Notes under the pieces: generated by a model | The model's database searches: none | What the model was told of the DNA's origin: nothing | The model's input: the letters and a program-made list of their open reading frames with translations, nothing else | Shown here: positions 1 through 8,138 of the stretch, one piece after another | How the letters are laid out: every line of letters begins with the position of its first letter | Numbering within the stretch: the first letter of the stretch is position 1 | Source: Cellvibrionales bacterium | Lineage (GTDB): Bacteria; Pseudomonadota; Gammaproteobacteria; Pseudomonadales; JAHEIH01 | Direction of reading: 5' to 3' | DNA: 64,000 bases | Assembly: GCA_024639455.1 (NCBI GenBank) | Contig: JAHEIH010000001.1 | Coordinates: 1-64,000, forward strand | Translations under genes and position numbers: made by a program

Positions 1-740
1 TGGTAACTTACGACAATCGCGATCCAGATGAATCTATCCCCTACGGTGATAGTGAACTGCAATACGGTGATTTGTGGCTTCCCAGCCAAGCCAAAGGGGA
101 GGTGCCACTGTTGATATTTGCTCATGGTGGCTGCTGGAGTAACCAGTACCGGCTTGATCACACTCGTGGTTTCGCCAGTGCGGTGGCGGATAATTTCGGC
201 GTTGCCGTCTGGTCCCTTGAATACCGTGCTACCGGCGATAGTGGCGGTGGCTGGCCTGGGTCTTACCAAGATGTTGTGGCGGCTTTGGGTAAACTGTCTA
301 GTTTGCGTGTTTATGGCATCGATACGTCTCGTGTGGTGTTGGCGGGTCATTCAGCCGGTGGTCATTTGGCACTCTTGGCGGCCTCTCAGCCAGAAGCCTC
401 ACAGTTGCAGGCAGTGATTGGTCTGGCCGCGATCGTTGATTTTGTGGCCTATGCCGAGGGTGACAGCGGTTGCCAACGGGCAGCGCGGGAATTTATCGGT
501 GTGTCAATTGGACAGGACCCTGATGCGTATAACGCGGCCAATCCTGTGGGTCGAACACTGTTGCCAAAGGTGGTATTACTGCACGGTGGTCTTGACAGTA
601 TCGTGTCGATTCAGAATCCACGTTCGGCGGGTTTCAATGTGGTCGAAATCGCTGAGGCCGGCCATTTTGATTGGTTGCACCCCGAGACGCGCGGGTTTGC
701 AAGTCTCATGGATGAACTGGATAGTATATTCGACCGCTAG
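1..740 (+). CDS. Alpha/beta hydrolase, carboxylesterase-like (5' end outside window)
   Basis: The reading frame is already open at base 3 and runs to TAG at 738-740, so the start lies before the window; the TTG at 72 is only an internal codon. The visible part has an oxyanion-hole HGG motif (about residue 38 of the visible protein) and the nucleophile elbow GHSAGGH, with a plausible late acid and the general-base His in GHFDWLHP near the end. This is the serine-esterase fold of the dienelactone hydrolase / acetylesterase / kynurenine-formamidase type. It probably hydrolyses a small ester or amide; the substrate cannot be read from sequence. No signal peptide can be judged. The last four bases (CTAG) overlap the end of the convergent oxidoreductase gene. 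Confidence 0.85.
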   Translation, partial: VTYDNRDPDESIPYGDSELQYGDLWLPSQAKGEVPLLIFAHGGCWSNQYRLDHTRGFASAVADNFGVAVWSLEYRATGDSGGGWPGSYQDVVAALGKLSSLRVYGIDTSRVVLAGHSAGGHLALLAASQPEASQLQAVIGLAAIVDFVAYAEGDSGCQRAAREFIGVSIGQDPDAYNAANPVGRTLLPKVVLLHGGLDSIVSIQNPRSAGFNVVEIAEAGHFDWLHPETRGFASLMDELDSIFDR

Positions 741-1783
741 CCTATCTTTACTGGGGTGCGCTGTGCATCAGAATCAAAACAGCTATCAATAACACCCTGT
801 AACTTGGCGCCATAGGCAAAGTCAGGCTGATCGTTAATGCCGCTTTTAATGCTGTCGACAAAACGCTGGTAGTTATTGGGGGTGTCGGGGCATTCAACGG
901 TTTCCCATAAAGCATCGTTGAGATTATCACCGCGGCAGATCTGCAGTGTTTTGGTGGCGCGATCGAGATCGATATCAATCGCGCCTTTGTCGCCGTGGAT
1001 GCGTAATCGCAAGGTGTTGATATTGCCCGTCGCCCAACGTGTGGTATGGATGCTGCCCATGGCGCCATTAGCGAAACGAGCATGAATCAGCGCGCTGTCG
1101 TTGGCGTCAAGATGGTAGTCACCGATTTGGTCATTGGGGGCTTTTTCGAAGCATGTCAACTGGCAGAAAACTTCGTCGATATCGCCCACCGGATAGCTGG
1201 CAAAGTCCAAAATATGGATGCCAACATCACCCAGAACACCCTTTGAACCGTGAGCGCTAGACAGTCGCCATAACCAGGTGTCTTCGCTGTGCCAAACACC
1301 CCACTGGTTGCTCACCAACCAACTCTGCAAGTAACTGGCGTCAACGTGCATGACTCGACCAATCTCACCGGCCGCTACTCGTGAACGGGCGTCTTGAATG
1401 GCGGGGGCATCGCGGTAGCTAAGGTTGACCATGTTGATGACACCAGCATCCTTTGCGGCGTCGGCCATTTCCTTTGCGTCGGCGGCACTTACGGCGAGTG
1501 GTTTTTCACACAGTACGTGTTTACCTGCCGCGATAATTTGTAGCGATACCGGCTTGTGGAACTTGTCGGGCGTGACGTTGCTGACACCGTCAATGTCTGG
1601 ATCGGCAAGCAGATCGTCCAGTGTGTCGTATACCTTGGCAATCCCATGCGCTTGGGCAAACGCGTTGGCTTTGGCAAGGTCTATATCGCACACTGCAACC
1701 ACCTGGCAACCTGTGGCGGCGGCAAACATTTCGGCGTGGTTTTTGGCCATACCGCCGGTGCCTACAATGGCGATATTAATCAT
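737..1783 (-). CDS. Gfo/Idh/MocA family NAD(P)-dependent oxidoreductase
   Basis: 348 aa, the usual size for the family. An N-terminal Rossmann fold (GTGGMA at about residues 8-13) binds the nicotinamide cofactor; the family signature CEKPLA sits near residue 93, and the C-terminal sheet domain carries GDVGIHILD with the catalytic-type His. Such enzymes oxidise or reduce a hydroxyl on a sugar, inositol or sugar acid. It follows the ThuA-like gene with a one-base overlap (stop/start), so the two are co-transcribed. ThuA plus a Gfo/Idh enzyme is the thuAB pair of rhizobial trehalose utilisation, where the dehydrogenase works on 3-keto disaccharide chemistry; the same role here is inference. No sugar transporter is seen beside it. 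Confidence 0.9.
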   Translation of the reverse strand: MINIAIVGTGGMAKNHAEMFAAATGCQVVAVCDIDLAKANAFAQAHGIAKVYDTLDDLLADPDIDGVSNVTPDKFHKPVSLQIIAAGKHVLCEKPLAVSAADAKEMADAAKDAGVINMVNLSYRDAPAIQDARSRVAAGEIGRVMHVDASYLQSWLVSNQWGVWHSEDTWLWRLSSAHGSKGVLGDVGIHILDFASYPVGDIDEVFCQLTCFEKAPNDQIGDYHLDANDSALIHARFANGAMGSIHTTRWATGNINTLRLRIHGDKGAIDIDLDRATKTLQICRGDNLNDALWETVECPDTPNNYQRFVDSIKSGINDQPDFAYGAKLQGVIDSCFDSDAQRTPVKIG

Positions 1784-2565
1784 TATTTAAAGCCCTTTTC
1801 GCCGGGTTTGTGCAAACCTTCGCCCTTGACTGTGACAGGGTTGGGCGCTTTTTCTGGGGGTACGTTGGGGCCGTCTTCTTCGATCCAGAACTTACCGTGG
1901 TGCTTGGCCCACACCGTTGCGTTACGCAGCACCTGGCGCACGTCTTCGTTGTAGTAGGTGGGGTAGGTCTCATGCCCTGGGCGAAAGTAGAATATGTTGC
2001 CGTTACCGCGCTTGTAGGTCAGGCCAGAGCGGAATACTTCGCCGCCTTCAAAGGCGCTAATAAATACCACTTCATCAGGGTTTGGCACACTGAAGGGTTC
2101 ACCGTACATCTCTTCGTGTTCCAATTCGATGTATTCGCCGAGTCCAAGTGCGATGGGGTGACCCGGGTTTACCACCCACAAGCGCTCGCGTTCGCCAGCC
2201 TCGCGCCATTTCAGTGAGCAGGTGGTTCCCAGCATACGCTTGAAGATTTTTGAGAAGTGGCCTGAATGCAGCACGATTAAGCCCATGCCTTCGAGAACGC
2301 GGCGTTGTATGCGGTCGACGATTTCATCTTGTACGTCGCCGTGGGCACAGTGTCCCCACCAAATCAGTACGTCGGTGTCGGCCAGTCGCGCTTCGCTAAG
2401 GCCGTGTTCAGACTCTTGCAAGGTGGCGGTGGTTGCTGCAATACGCGCATCTTCGTTGAGCGCGTCGGCAATGGCGTTATGCATACCGTTGGGGTACATA
2501 CGAGCAACGACTTCGTTAGTGTGTTCGTGGACGTTTTCACCCCACACAACAGTTTTAATGGCCAT
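1783..2565 (-). CDS. ThuA-like domain protein (class I glutamine-amidotransferase-like fold)
   Basis: About 260 aa. I choose the internal ATG at 2565 ([11 protein letters not shown]) because AGGT lies at a good distance before it and homologous ThuA proteins begin at this beta-strand; a frame-open ATG at 2592 would add nine residues without a good ribosome site. The protein shows the [11 protein letters not shown]-type strand, the [15 protein letters not shown] segment and the C-terminal [14 protein letters not shown] block typical of ThuA proteins of the trehalose-utilisation family. ThuA proteins lack the amidotransferase triad and are thought to act on keto-sugars; this function is from family knowledge only. 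First gene of a two-gene unit with the Gfo/Idh enzyme. Confidence 0.88.
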   Translation of the reverse strand: MAIKTVVWGENVHEHTNEVVARMYPNGMHNAIADALNEDARIAATTATLQESEHGLSEARLADTDVLIWWGHCAHGDVQDEIVDRIQRRVLEGMGLIVLHSGHFSKIFKRMLGTTCSLKWREAGERERLWVVNPGHPIALGLGEYIELEHEEMYGEPFSVPNPDEVVFISAFEGGEVFRSGLTYKRGNGNIFYFRPGHETYPTYYNEDVRQVLRNATVWAKHHGKFWIEEDGPNVPPEKAPNPVTVKGEGLHKPGEKGFK

Positions 2566-2623
2566 GAGAAATACCTGCAAGTTTTTAATCATTATGTTGA
2601 ATTGGGCCTAGATTATCATTTTT

Positions 2624-2660
2624 GCAACCGATTGCCATATGTTTGCATCCGGTATGTAAA
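2624..2660. promoter_or_regulatory. LacI-family-type operator candidates
   Basis: GCAACCGATTGC (2624-2635) is centred on CG with GCAA/TTGC half sites, the classic LacI/GalR-family layout. A weaker second site, TTTGCAT-N5-ATGTAAA, lies at 2642-2660. Both sit between the divergent ThuA gene and the first RND adaptor, about 60-95 bp upstream of the ThuA start. A sugar-responsive LacI repressor would fit the ThuA/Gfo-Idh pair, but no LacI gene is in the window. Confidence 0.45.
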
Positions 2661-2774
2661 GCTTGCATTAGCGCTTTTGGTGGCATGGGCGTAGAATATG
2701 CCGCTAATTTTCGGAACAGATATGCGCATTGGCGCGTATTTTTGCCATGGATGTAACAATCGCGGACTTTCGCC

Positions 2775-3863
2775 ATGCTTCTCAAAGATATCTCTACTAA
2801 TAAAAACTACCGTACAGCGCTGCTTATTCTTTTATTGTCGCTGCTGTGGTTGGGTTCTGGTGTGTTTACCTCGCACGACACTCAAGCGCAAGCGGACCGG
2901 GTGAACTCCTCACAGAACTTGGTGGTTAAAGCCAAGCGTTTAGAGGCAGTAGATTTTGTGCCTAGCATGGCAGTGAAGGGACGTACCGAAGCGAATCGTC
3001 GCGTGACTCTGCGTGCTCAAGTGGGTGGTTTGCTAGCGTTCCAGGCAGATGCCGAGGGGCAGCTGGTGGATAAAGGCGAGGTTCTTTGTGGTATTGCAGA
3101 AGAAGACCGCGCTTTGAAACTACAAGAGGCGCGCTCAGGGCTGGAGCAAGCTAAGATCGAATACGATGGCGCTTTGGCGCTCAAAACTGCTGGCTATCAA
3201 TCTAAGCAAGCCATCGCAGCGGCCAAGGCGCGCAGGGATAGCATGGCGGCATTATTGAAGCGTCGTGAGTTGGAAATGAATTATTTAGAGATTCGCGCGC
3301 CGTTTAAGAGCACCGTTGAAGCGTTTAACGTGGAGCAGGGCGATTTGCTTAATGTTGGCAGCCAATGTGCGGTAGTGCTTGAGCTGGATCCCTTGGTGGT
3401 AGTCGGCCAAGTTTCTGAAAAAGTGGTCGCGCAATTGCATAATGGTATGTCGCTTACTGTTGTCGTCGCTGGTCAAACCAAACAGGCTACTCTTCGCTAT
3501 GTGGCCTCTGAGGCCGACGCGCTGACGCGCACCTTCCGCGTTGAAGCGGAACTTTCCAATGAAGATTACAGCCTTCGTGCTGGACTAACCGCCAACCTGA
3601 ATATCAACTTGGATCCTGTTAAAGCCCACAAGGTACCCTCGTCTTTGCTGAGTCTAGACGACGCCGGCCGCATGGGGCTTAAATACCTCGATGCTAATAA
3701 CGTAGTGCAGTTTGCCTTGGTACAAACCTTGGATGACAGTGCCGAAGGGATATGGGTCAGCGGGCTGCCTAACAACACAACGTTGATTACTGTCGGGCAG
3801 GAGTACGTGAGCGCGGGTCAACGTGTTGAGGCATCGATGGACGATGCGGTCCTGGAGCGCTAG
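2775..3863 (+). CDS. RND efflux periplasmic adaptor subunit (membrane fusion protein)
   Basis: 362 aa. One N-terminal hydrophobic helix (about residues 14-31) anchors or exports the protein. Then come the barrel-sandwich/lipoyl half (GRTEANRRVTLRAQVGG), an alpha-helical hairpin rich in A, R, E and K (about 115-165), the second lipoyl half (IRAPFKSTVEAF) and a beta-barrel domain. It would bridge the inner-membrane permease encoded two bases downstream to an outer-membrane TolC-type channel. The substrate is unknown. No outer-membrane channel gene is adjacent, so a shared TolC is expected. Confidence 0.9.
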   Translation: MLLKDISTNKNYRTALLILLLSLLWLGSGVFTSHDTQAQADRVNSSQNLVVKAKRLEAVDFVPSMAVKGRTEANRRVTLRAQVGGLLAFQADAEGQLVDKGEVLCGIAEEDRALKLQEARSGLEQAKIEYDGALALKTAGYQSKQAIAAAKARRDSMAALLKRRELEMNYLEIRAPFKSTVEAFNVEQGDLLNVGSQCAVVLELDPLVVVGQVSEKVVAQLHNGMSLTVVVAGQTKQATLRYVASEADALTRTFRVEAELSNEDYSLRAGLTANLNINLDPVKAHKVPSSLLSLDDAGRMGLKYLDANNVVQFALVQTLDDSAEGIWVSGLPNNTTLITVGQEYVSAGQRVEASMDDAVLER

Positions 3864-3865
3864 CC

Positions 3866-6800
3866 ATGGGTGTTCTTTCTAGCGCGGTAACTCACTACCG
3901 CAGTACTTTTTCGGTGTTGCTGCTGTTAATGGCCGTCAGTGTCTACAGCTATTTTACGATTCCATTAGAAGCCACCCCGCGGGTTAAAGTCCCCTATGTG
4001 TTGGTATCGGTCGTGCTTTTTGGCGTATCGCCGGAGGATGCATCTCGCTTATTGGTTCGTCCTATTGAAAAGGAATTGCGCGCCGTAGAGGGTATCGAAG
4101 AGGTTCGAGCGGTAGGTAGAGAGTCTGTCGCGACTGTGATCATTAAATTTGAAGCGGGTGCCGTTAAATCGGATAAGGCGGTTAATGATGTTCGCGTGGC
4201 GATAGATCGCGCCAAAGCTGAATTACCCATTGATGCTGAAGAACCCATTGTAAAAGAACTTACCGCCGACGATTTTCCTGCCATTACCATTGCCTTTTCG
4301 ATGTCGGATGGCGCGACCGAGCGCATGGTGTTCCAAACAGCGCAGATGATTCAGCGCGAAGTTGAAGGGTTGAGCGGTGTGTTAGAGGCTACCCTTAGTG
4401 GAGAGCGTGAGGAATTAGTCGAGATCGTTTTAGATCCCTCCAAGCTAGAAAACTACGGCTTAACTGCCGAATCTTTCGCGCAAATTCTCAGTGCGAATAA
4501 CTTGCTGATTCCCGCCGGCGATATTGACTACGGTCGAGGCCGATTCCCAGTAAAAGTCCCCGCGCTTATCGAGCAATATGAAGATGTTGCCAATATACCC
4601 GTCCTGTCAAATGCCAATGGTACCGTCTTGCTGTCTGATGTGGCCGAGGTTCGGCGAACCTTCAAGGACGCGATGAACTTCAGTAATTTCAACGGCGAGC
4701 CAGCGATTTTGTTGGAGGTCAATAAACGCGTTGAAGCCAATCAAATAGAAGTCGCTGCGTTAGTCCGTGAAAAAATCGATGCGATCGCAGATAGGATTCC
4801 CCGCGGCGTTACCGTCTCCTACGCCTTTGATTTGTCGCAGTTCTCACGGGGCCTTATCGAAGAGATGCGAGGTAATATCCTTACCGCCGTGGTATTGGTA
4901 ATGGTTATCGTCGTGGGGGCGCTTGGCTTTAAAACGGGGGTGTTGGTTGGACTTGGTATTCCATTTTCTTTGCTCTTATCCCTCATCGCCTTGCATGCGC
5001 TAGCCTACTCGTTCAATTTCCTGGTCATGTTTGGCATGTTGTTGGCTCTGGGGATGTTGATTGACGGCCCCATCGTTATTTCTGAATTTGCCAACCGCAA
5101 AATGGCGGAAGGCCTGGGTAACAGAATGGCCTACATGGTGGCGGTAAGGCGCATGTTCTGGCCTGTGATGGCATCGACCGCCACCACCTTGGCGGCTTTT
5201 TTACCTATGATGTTTTGGCCGGGCATTGCTGGCGATTTCATGAAGTATCTTCCCGTCACGGTATTCAGTGTGCTGCTATGCTCGCTGGCGTATGCACTGT
5301 TTTTTGCACCGGTGTTGGGTTCTCTGATTCCCAGTTCAACAATGGACATCAAAACGCGTAGTTATTTGAGGCATCTTGAAGAAGATGACCCACTTGTTTT
5401 AGGTGGCTACACCGGCGCTTATGCTCGTGGTCTTTACCGGGTTATCCGCCATCCAATAAAGAGTTTGTCGTTCGCCCTGCTGGTGGTTTTTGCCATTTTT
5501 GAAATATATGGATCATTTAATAACGGCGTGATCTTTTTTGCTGAAACGGAAGAAACCGCCGGTATTGTGGCAGTTCGTGCTCAGGGCAACTTATCGGTTG
5601 AAGAGACGAGGAAAATTGTAGCGGACGTTGAGACGCGTTTGTTGACCCTAGAAGAAGTAAAACTGATCAACACGCGAAGCGGGGGAACGCGCTCAGCAAG
5701 AATTGCCTCCAAGGATGAAGTGGCGAATATTCTGGTGGAGTTACATGATCCTAAATCATTTGATCGTTCAACCCGCGAAGTGTTTGAGGAGATGCGTGAG
5801 ATTACTCGCGATATTCCAGGTATTTATATTTCCGCGGAAGTATTTGAAGGTGGCCCACAAGTTGGTAAGCCAATTCAAATTCAGTTGGAAAGTATTAACC
5901 GCGAGAAATTGTTATCTACGACCCGCTACCTTCAGCAGGTGGTTGAAAACCAAATCGAAGGTACACGTGATGTTACCGATACGACGCCACTGCCCGGCAT
6001 ACAATGGGAAATGGAGGTTGATCGGGCGTTAGCTGCACAAATGGGTGTCAACATTTTGCAGGTGGGTAGAGCAATACAGCTGGTCACGGATGGATTGTTG
6101 CTGGCGGAATATCGCCCAGATGACGCCAATGACGAAATCGAAATTCGTCTGCGCTACCCAGAGGAATACCGCGGGTTAAAAATGTTGCAGGAACTGACGG
6201 TCAGTACTCCGCAGGGTCCCGTTCCCGTGAGCACCTTTGTGAATCGTGTGCCTAAACCCAAGGTCGATAAGGTAGAGCGTGTCGACTATATCGATATCAT
6301 GTCGGTACAAGCGGATGTCCAAGCCGGTTATTTAGCCGATAACGTTGTTAAAAATATTCAGGCCTACCTTGAGAAAAATCCCGTCGATCCCGAGGTGCAA
6401 GTGGTTTTTCGCGGGGCAAACGAAGAGCAAGAAAACTCCTTACAGTTCCTAGCGTTGGCCTTTTTGCTCGCCTTATTCCTGATGTATGTGCTGTTGGTTA
6501 CCCAATTTAATAGCTTTTATCAGGCGTTTTTGATTTTGAGTTCGGTGGTCTTGTCCACGGCGGGTGTGCTGTTGGGCCTGCTCATTACGGGAGATCCCTT
6601 TAGTACCATTATGACCGGCGTGGGCGTCGTGGCGCTGGCGGGTATTGTGGTCAACAACAATATTGTTTTGATCGACACGTACAACGAGGTTTACAGCAAC
6701 GCCGAGGTGTCACGTATGGAGGCGGCCGTGCGAGCCTGTGCCCAGCGTTTGCGTCCCATTTTCTTGACGACGACAACGACTATCCTTGGCTTGCTGCCGC

Positions 6801-7012
6801 TAGCGGCGGGATACAGTATCGATTTGGTTGGCCGCGAAGTGGTGATCGATGGGGTAGTGTCCTCGTACTTTATCGCCGTAGCGCGCGCCATTGTGTTTGG
6901 CTTGTTCTTCGCGACCATCATGACACTGTTTTTAACCCCCGTGATGCTGATATTACCAGGTGTTATCAAGGATAAGTGGCTGGCGTGGCGCCAGCCTAAG
7001 CAGGCGCTTTAA
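3866..7012 (+). CDS. RND efflux permease with altered proton-relay residues
   Basis: 1048 aa, the usual RND length, with TM1, a large periplasmic loop, TM2-6, a second loop and TM8-12. It begins two bases after the adaptor, so the two are one unit. It belongs to the hydrophobe/amphiphile group by overall layout. In TM4 the usual Asp-Asp pair reads Asp400-Gly401 (LIDGPIV), and in TM10 the usual Lys is Asn930 (VVNNNIV). These positions match AcrB D407/D408 and K940, which carry protons, so coupling may differ from AcrB. I recall marine homologues with an IDG motif, so this is probably a subfamily trait rather than damage. The gene ends four bases inside the convergent transporter gene. Confidence 0.92.
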   Translation: MGVLSSAVTHYRSTFSVLLLLMAVSVYSYFTIPLEATPRVKVPYVLVSVVLFGVSPEDASRLLVRPIEKELRAVEGIEEVRAVGRESVATVIIKFEAGAVKSDKAVNDVRVAIDRAKAELPIDAEEPIVKELTADDFPAITIAFSMSDGATERMVFQTAQMIQREVEGLSGVLEATLSGEREELVEIVLDPSKLENYGLTAESFAQILSANNLLIPAGDIDYGRGRFPVKVPALIEQYEDVANIPVLSNANGTVLLSDVAEVRRTFKDAMNFSNFNGEPAILLEVNKRVEANQIEVAALVREKIDAIADRIPRGVTVSYAFDLSQFSRGLIEEMRGNILTAVVLVMVIVVGALGFKTGVLVGLGIPFSLLLSLIALHALAYSFNFLVMFGMLLALGMLIDGPIVISEFANRKMAEGLGNRMAYMVAVRRMFWPVMASTATTLAAFLPMMFWPGIAGDFMKYLPVTVFSVLLCSLAYALFFAPVLGSLIPSSTMDIKTRSYLRHLEEDDPLVLGGYTGAYARGLYRVIRHPIKSLSFALLVVFAIFEIYGSFNNGVIFFAETEETAGIVAVRAQGNLSVEETRKIVADVETRLLTLEEVKLINTRSGGTRSARIASKDEVANILVELHDPKSFDRSTREVFEEMREITRDIPGIYISAEVFEGGPQVGKPIQIQLESINREKLLSTTRYLQQVVENQIEGTRDVTDTTPLPGIQWEMEVDRALAAQMGVNILQVGRAIQLVTDGLLLAEYRPDDANDEIEIRLRYPEEYRGLKMLQELTVSTPQGPVPVSTFVNRVPKPKVDKVERVDYIDIMSVQADVQAGYLADNVVKNIQAYLEKNPVDPEVQVVFRGANEEQENSLQFLALAFLLALFLMYVLLVTQFNSFYQAFLILSSVVLSTAGVLLGLLITGDPFSTIMTGVGVVALAGIVVNNNIVLIDTYNEVYSNAEVSRMEAAVRACAQRLRPIFLTTTTTILGLLPLAAGYSIDLVGREVVIDGVVSSYFIAVARAIVFGLFFATIMTLFLTPVMLILPGVIKDKWLAWRQPKQAL

Positions 7013-7767
7013 TCGTACGTTGGTTCGTCAAACTGCAGATAGTGACGCAGCTTGAAAGTGAAATAATAAAAGAAAGGGGTGTCTGCCAAGGCGCAGACCA
7101 CCTTAAAGAAGTAGTTGCTTGCCAGCAGTATAAACATGGCCTTTAACGTGAGGTCGCCGCTTAAAAAAGCGGCGCCAAAGGTCACCGCAATCACGGTAAA
7201 AGAATCCACCAGTTGGCTCACCATGGTGCTAAAGTTGTTGCGCACCCATAGGTATTTTCCCTTCGTTACCCGTTTCCAAAAGTGAAACAATTTAACGTCG
7301 CAGTACTGGGCAGCAATGTAGGCCATCATCGAGGCAAACATGGCGCCCGAGGTGCAGGCGTACAGCAGGGTAAACAGTTCCGCCGAGTCTTTTAGTACAC
7401 TCCCGTCGGGTAGCCCCACTTCGTTCGCCAACATCAGTGCCTGCCAAGGGGGCACAGATTCCGCAGCGGGCAGTACATTGCCGAGGCTCATCACGGCAAA
7501 AATGAACAGATTGAGAAACAAACCCACGGTCACCATGAAATTGGCGCGTCGTTGCCCATAGAGTTCACAAATTAAGTCAGTACACAAAAAGGTAATGGGG
7601 TAGGGTAGGACTCCGACGGCAAGCGACATGGGGCCCAGTTGTACAAAGCGCGTAATGCCAATGATGTTGAGCATAGTCATGCTACATATGAAAACCCCGG
7701 CCAATACCAAAAAAACGCGTTCGCGTCGTTCAACGAGCCATGCGGGAGTGTCGTCTTTATGCACCAT
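7009..7767 (-). CDS. yhhQ: Queuosine precursor transporter, VUT/YhhQ family
   Basis: 252 aa with about six hydrophobic helices starting at residue 18. The block PYPITFLCTDLICELYGQRRA (near residues 55-75) is the hallmark of the VUT/YhhQ family (ECF-independent importer of 7-cyano/7-aminomethyl-7-deazaguanine), and a second mark is the VRNNFSTMVSQLVDSF stretch in the C-terminal half. It would import queuine precursors across the inner membrane for tRNA queuosine. It is a single gene, convergent with the RND permease (four-base overlap) and divergent from feoAB. The ATG at 7767 gives the normal short cytosolic N-terminus. Confidence 0.9.
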   Translation of the reverse strand: MVHKDDTPAWLVERRERVFLVLAGVFICSMTMLNIIGITRFVQLGPMSLAVGVLPYPITFLCTDLICELYGQRRANFMVTVGLFLNLFIFAVMSLGNVLPAAESVPPWQALMLANEVGLPDGSVLKDSAELFTLLYACTSGAMFASMMAYIAAQYCDVKLFHFWKRVTKGKYLWVRNNFSTMVSQLVDSFTVIAVTFGAAFLSGDLTLKAMFILLASNYFFKVVCALADTPFFYYFTFKLRHYLQFDEPTYD

Positions 7768-7816
7768 ATCAACGTTTTTCCTTGTGGTTGGGCTAAACTA
7801 TTTCCTATAGCGGAAC

Positions 7817-7835
7817 GTAAATGATAAAGATTGTT
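7817..7835 (+). promoter_or_regulatory. Fur box candidate upstream of feoAB
   Basis: GTAAATGATAAAGATTGTT matches 13 of 19 positions of the Fur consensus (three GATAAT-type hexamers). It lies 52 bases before the feoA start and 50 bases before the yhhQ start, where iron-loaded Fur would block feoAB transcription. Counted by eye. Confidence 0.55.
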
Positions 7836-7886
7836 ATTTGCATTTAAAGTGCTAAAATTATACGCGTACTTTACTGGAGCGAAACC

Positions 7887-8138
7887 TTGATTAATAGTGC
7901 CCCCTCACTGTGGCAGATGAGCCGCGGGAAAAGTTGTGTTGTCACCGGCTTTGATGAAAGCATTCGAGCCAATATCCGCATGCGCCTTGAGGAGTTAGGG
8001 TTTCATAAAGGGGCAGTGGTGACCTGTTCGACGTCACCCTCGCTTGGTGCTCCCAAGTTGTATCAAGTGGCCAATAGCGTGTATTCCTTGGAACAGCCCA
8101 TCGCTGAGCTCGTTCAGATTCAGTCGCTGCAAGCATGA
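7887..8138 (+). CDS. feoA: FeoA family ferrous iron transport accessory protein
   Basis: 83 aa with a single SH3-like FeoA domain; the ...RLEELGFHKGAVV... turn (about residues 32-44) is the family core. It starts at TTG 7887 with GGAG eleven bases upstream; no ATG or GTG fits better at the N-terminus. FeoA is a small cytosolic partner that tunes FeoB. It overlaps feoB by four bases (ATGA), a sign of translational coupling. A Fur-box-like site precedes it. Confidence 0.9.
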   Translation: MINSAPSLWQMSRGKSCVVTGFDESIRANIRMRLEELGFHKGAVVTCSTSPSLGAPKLYQVANSVYSLEQPIAELVQIQSLQA

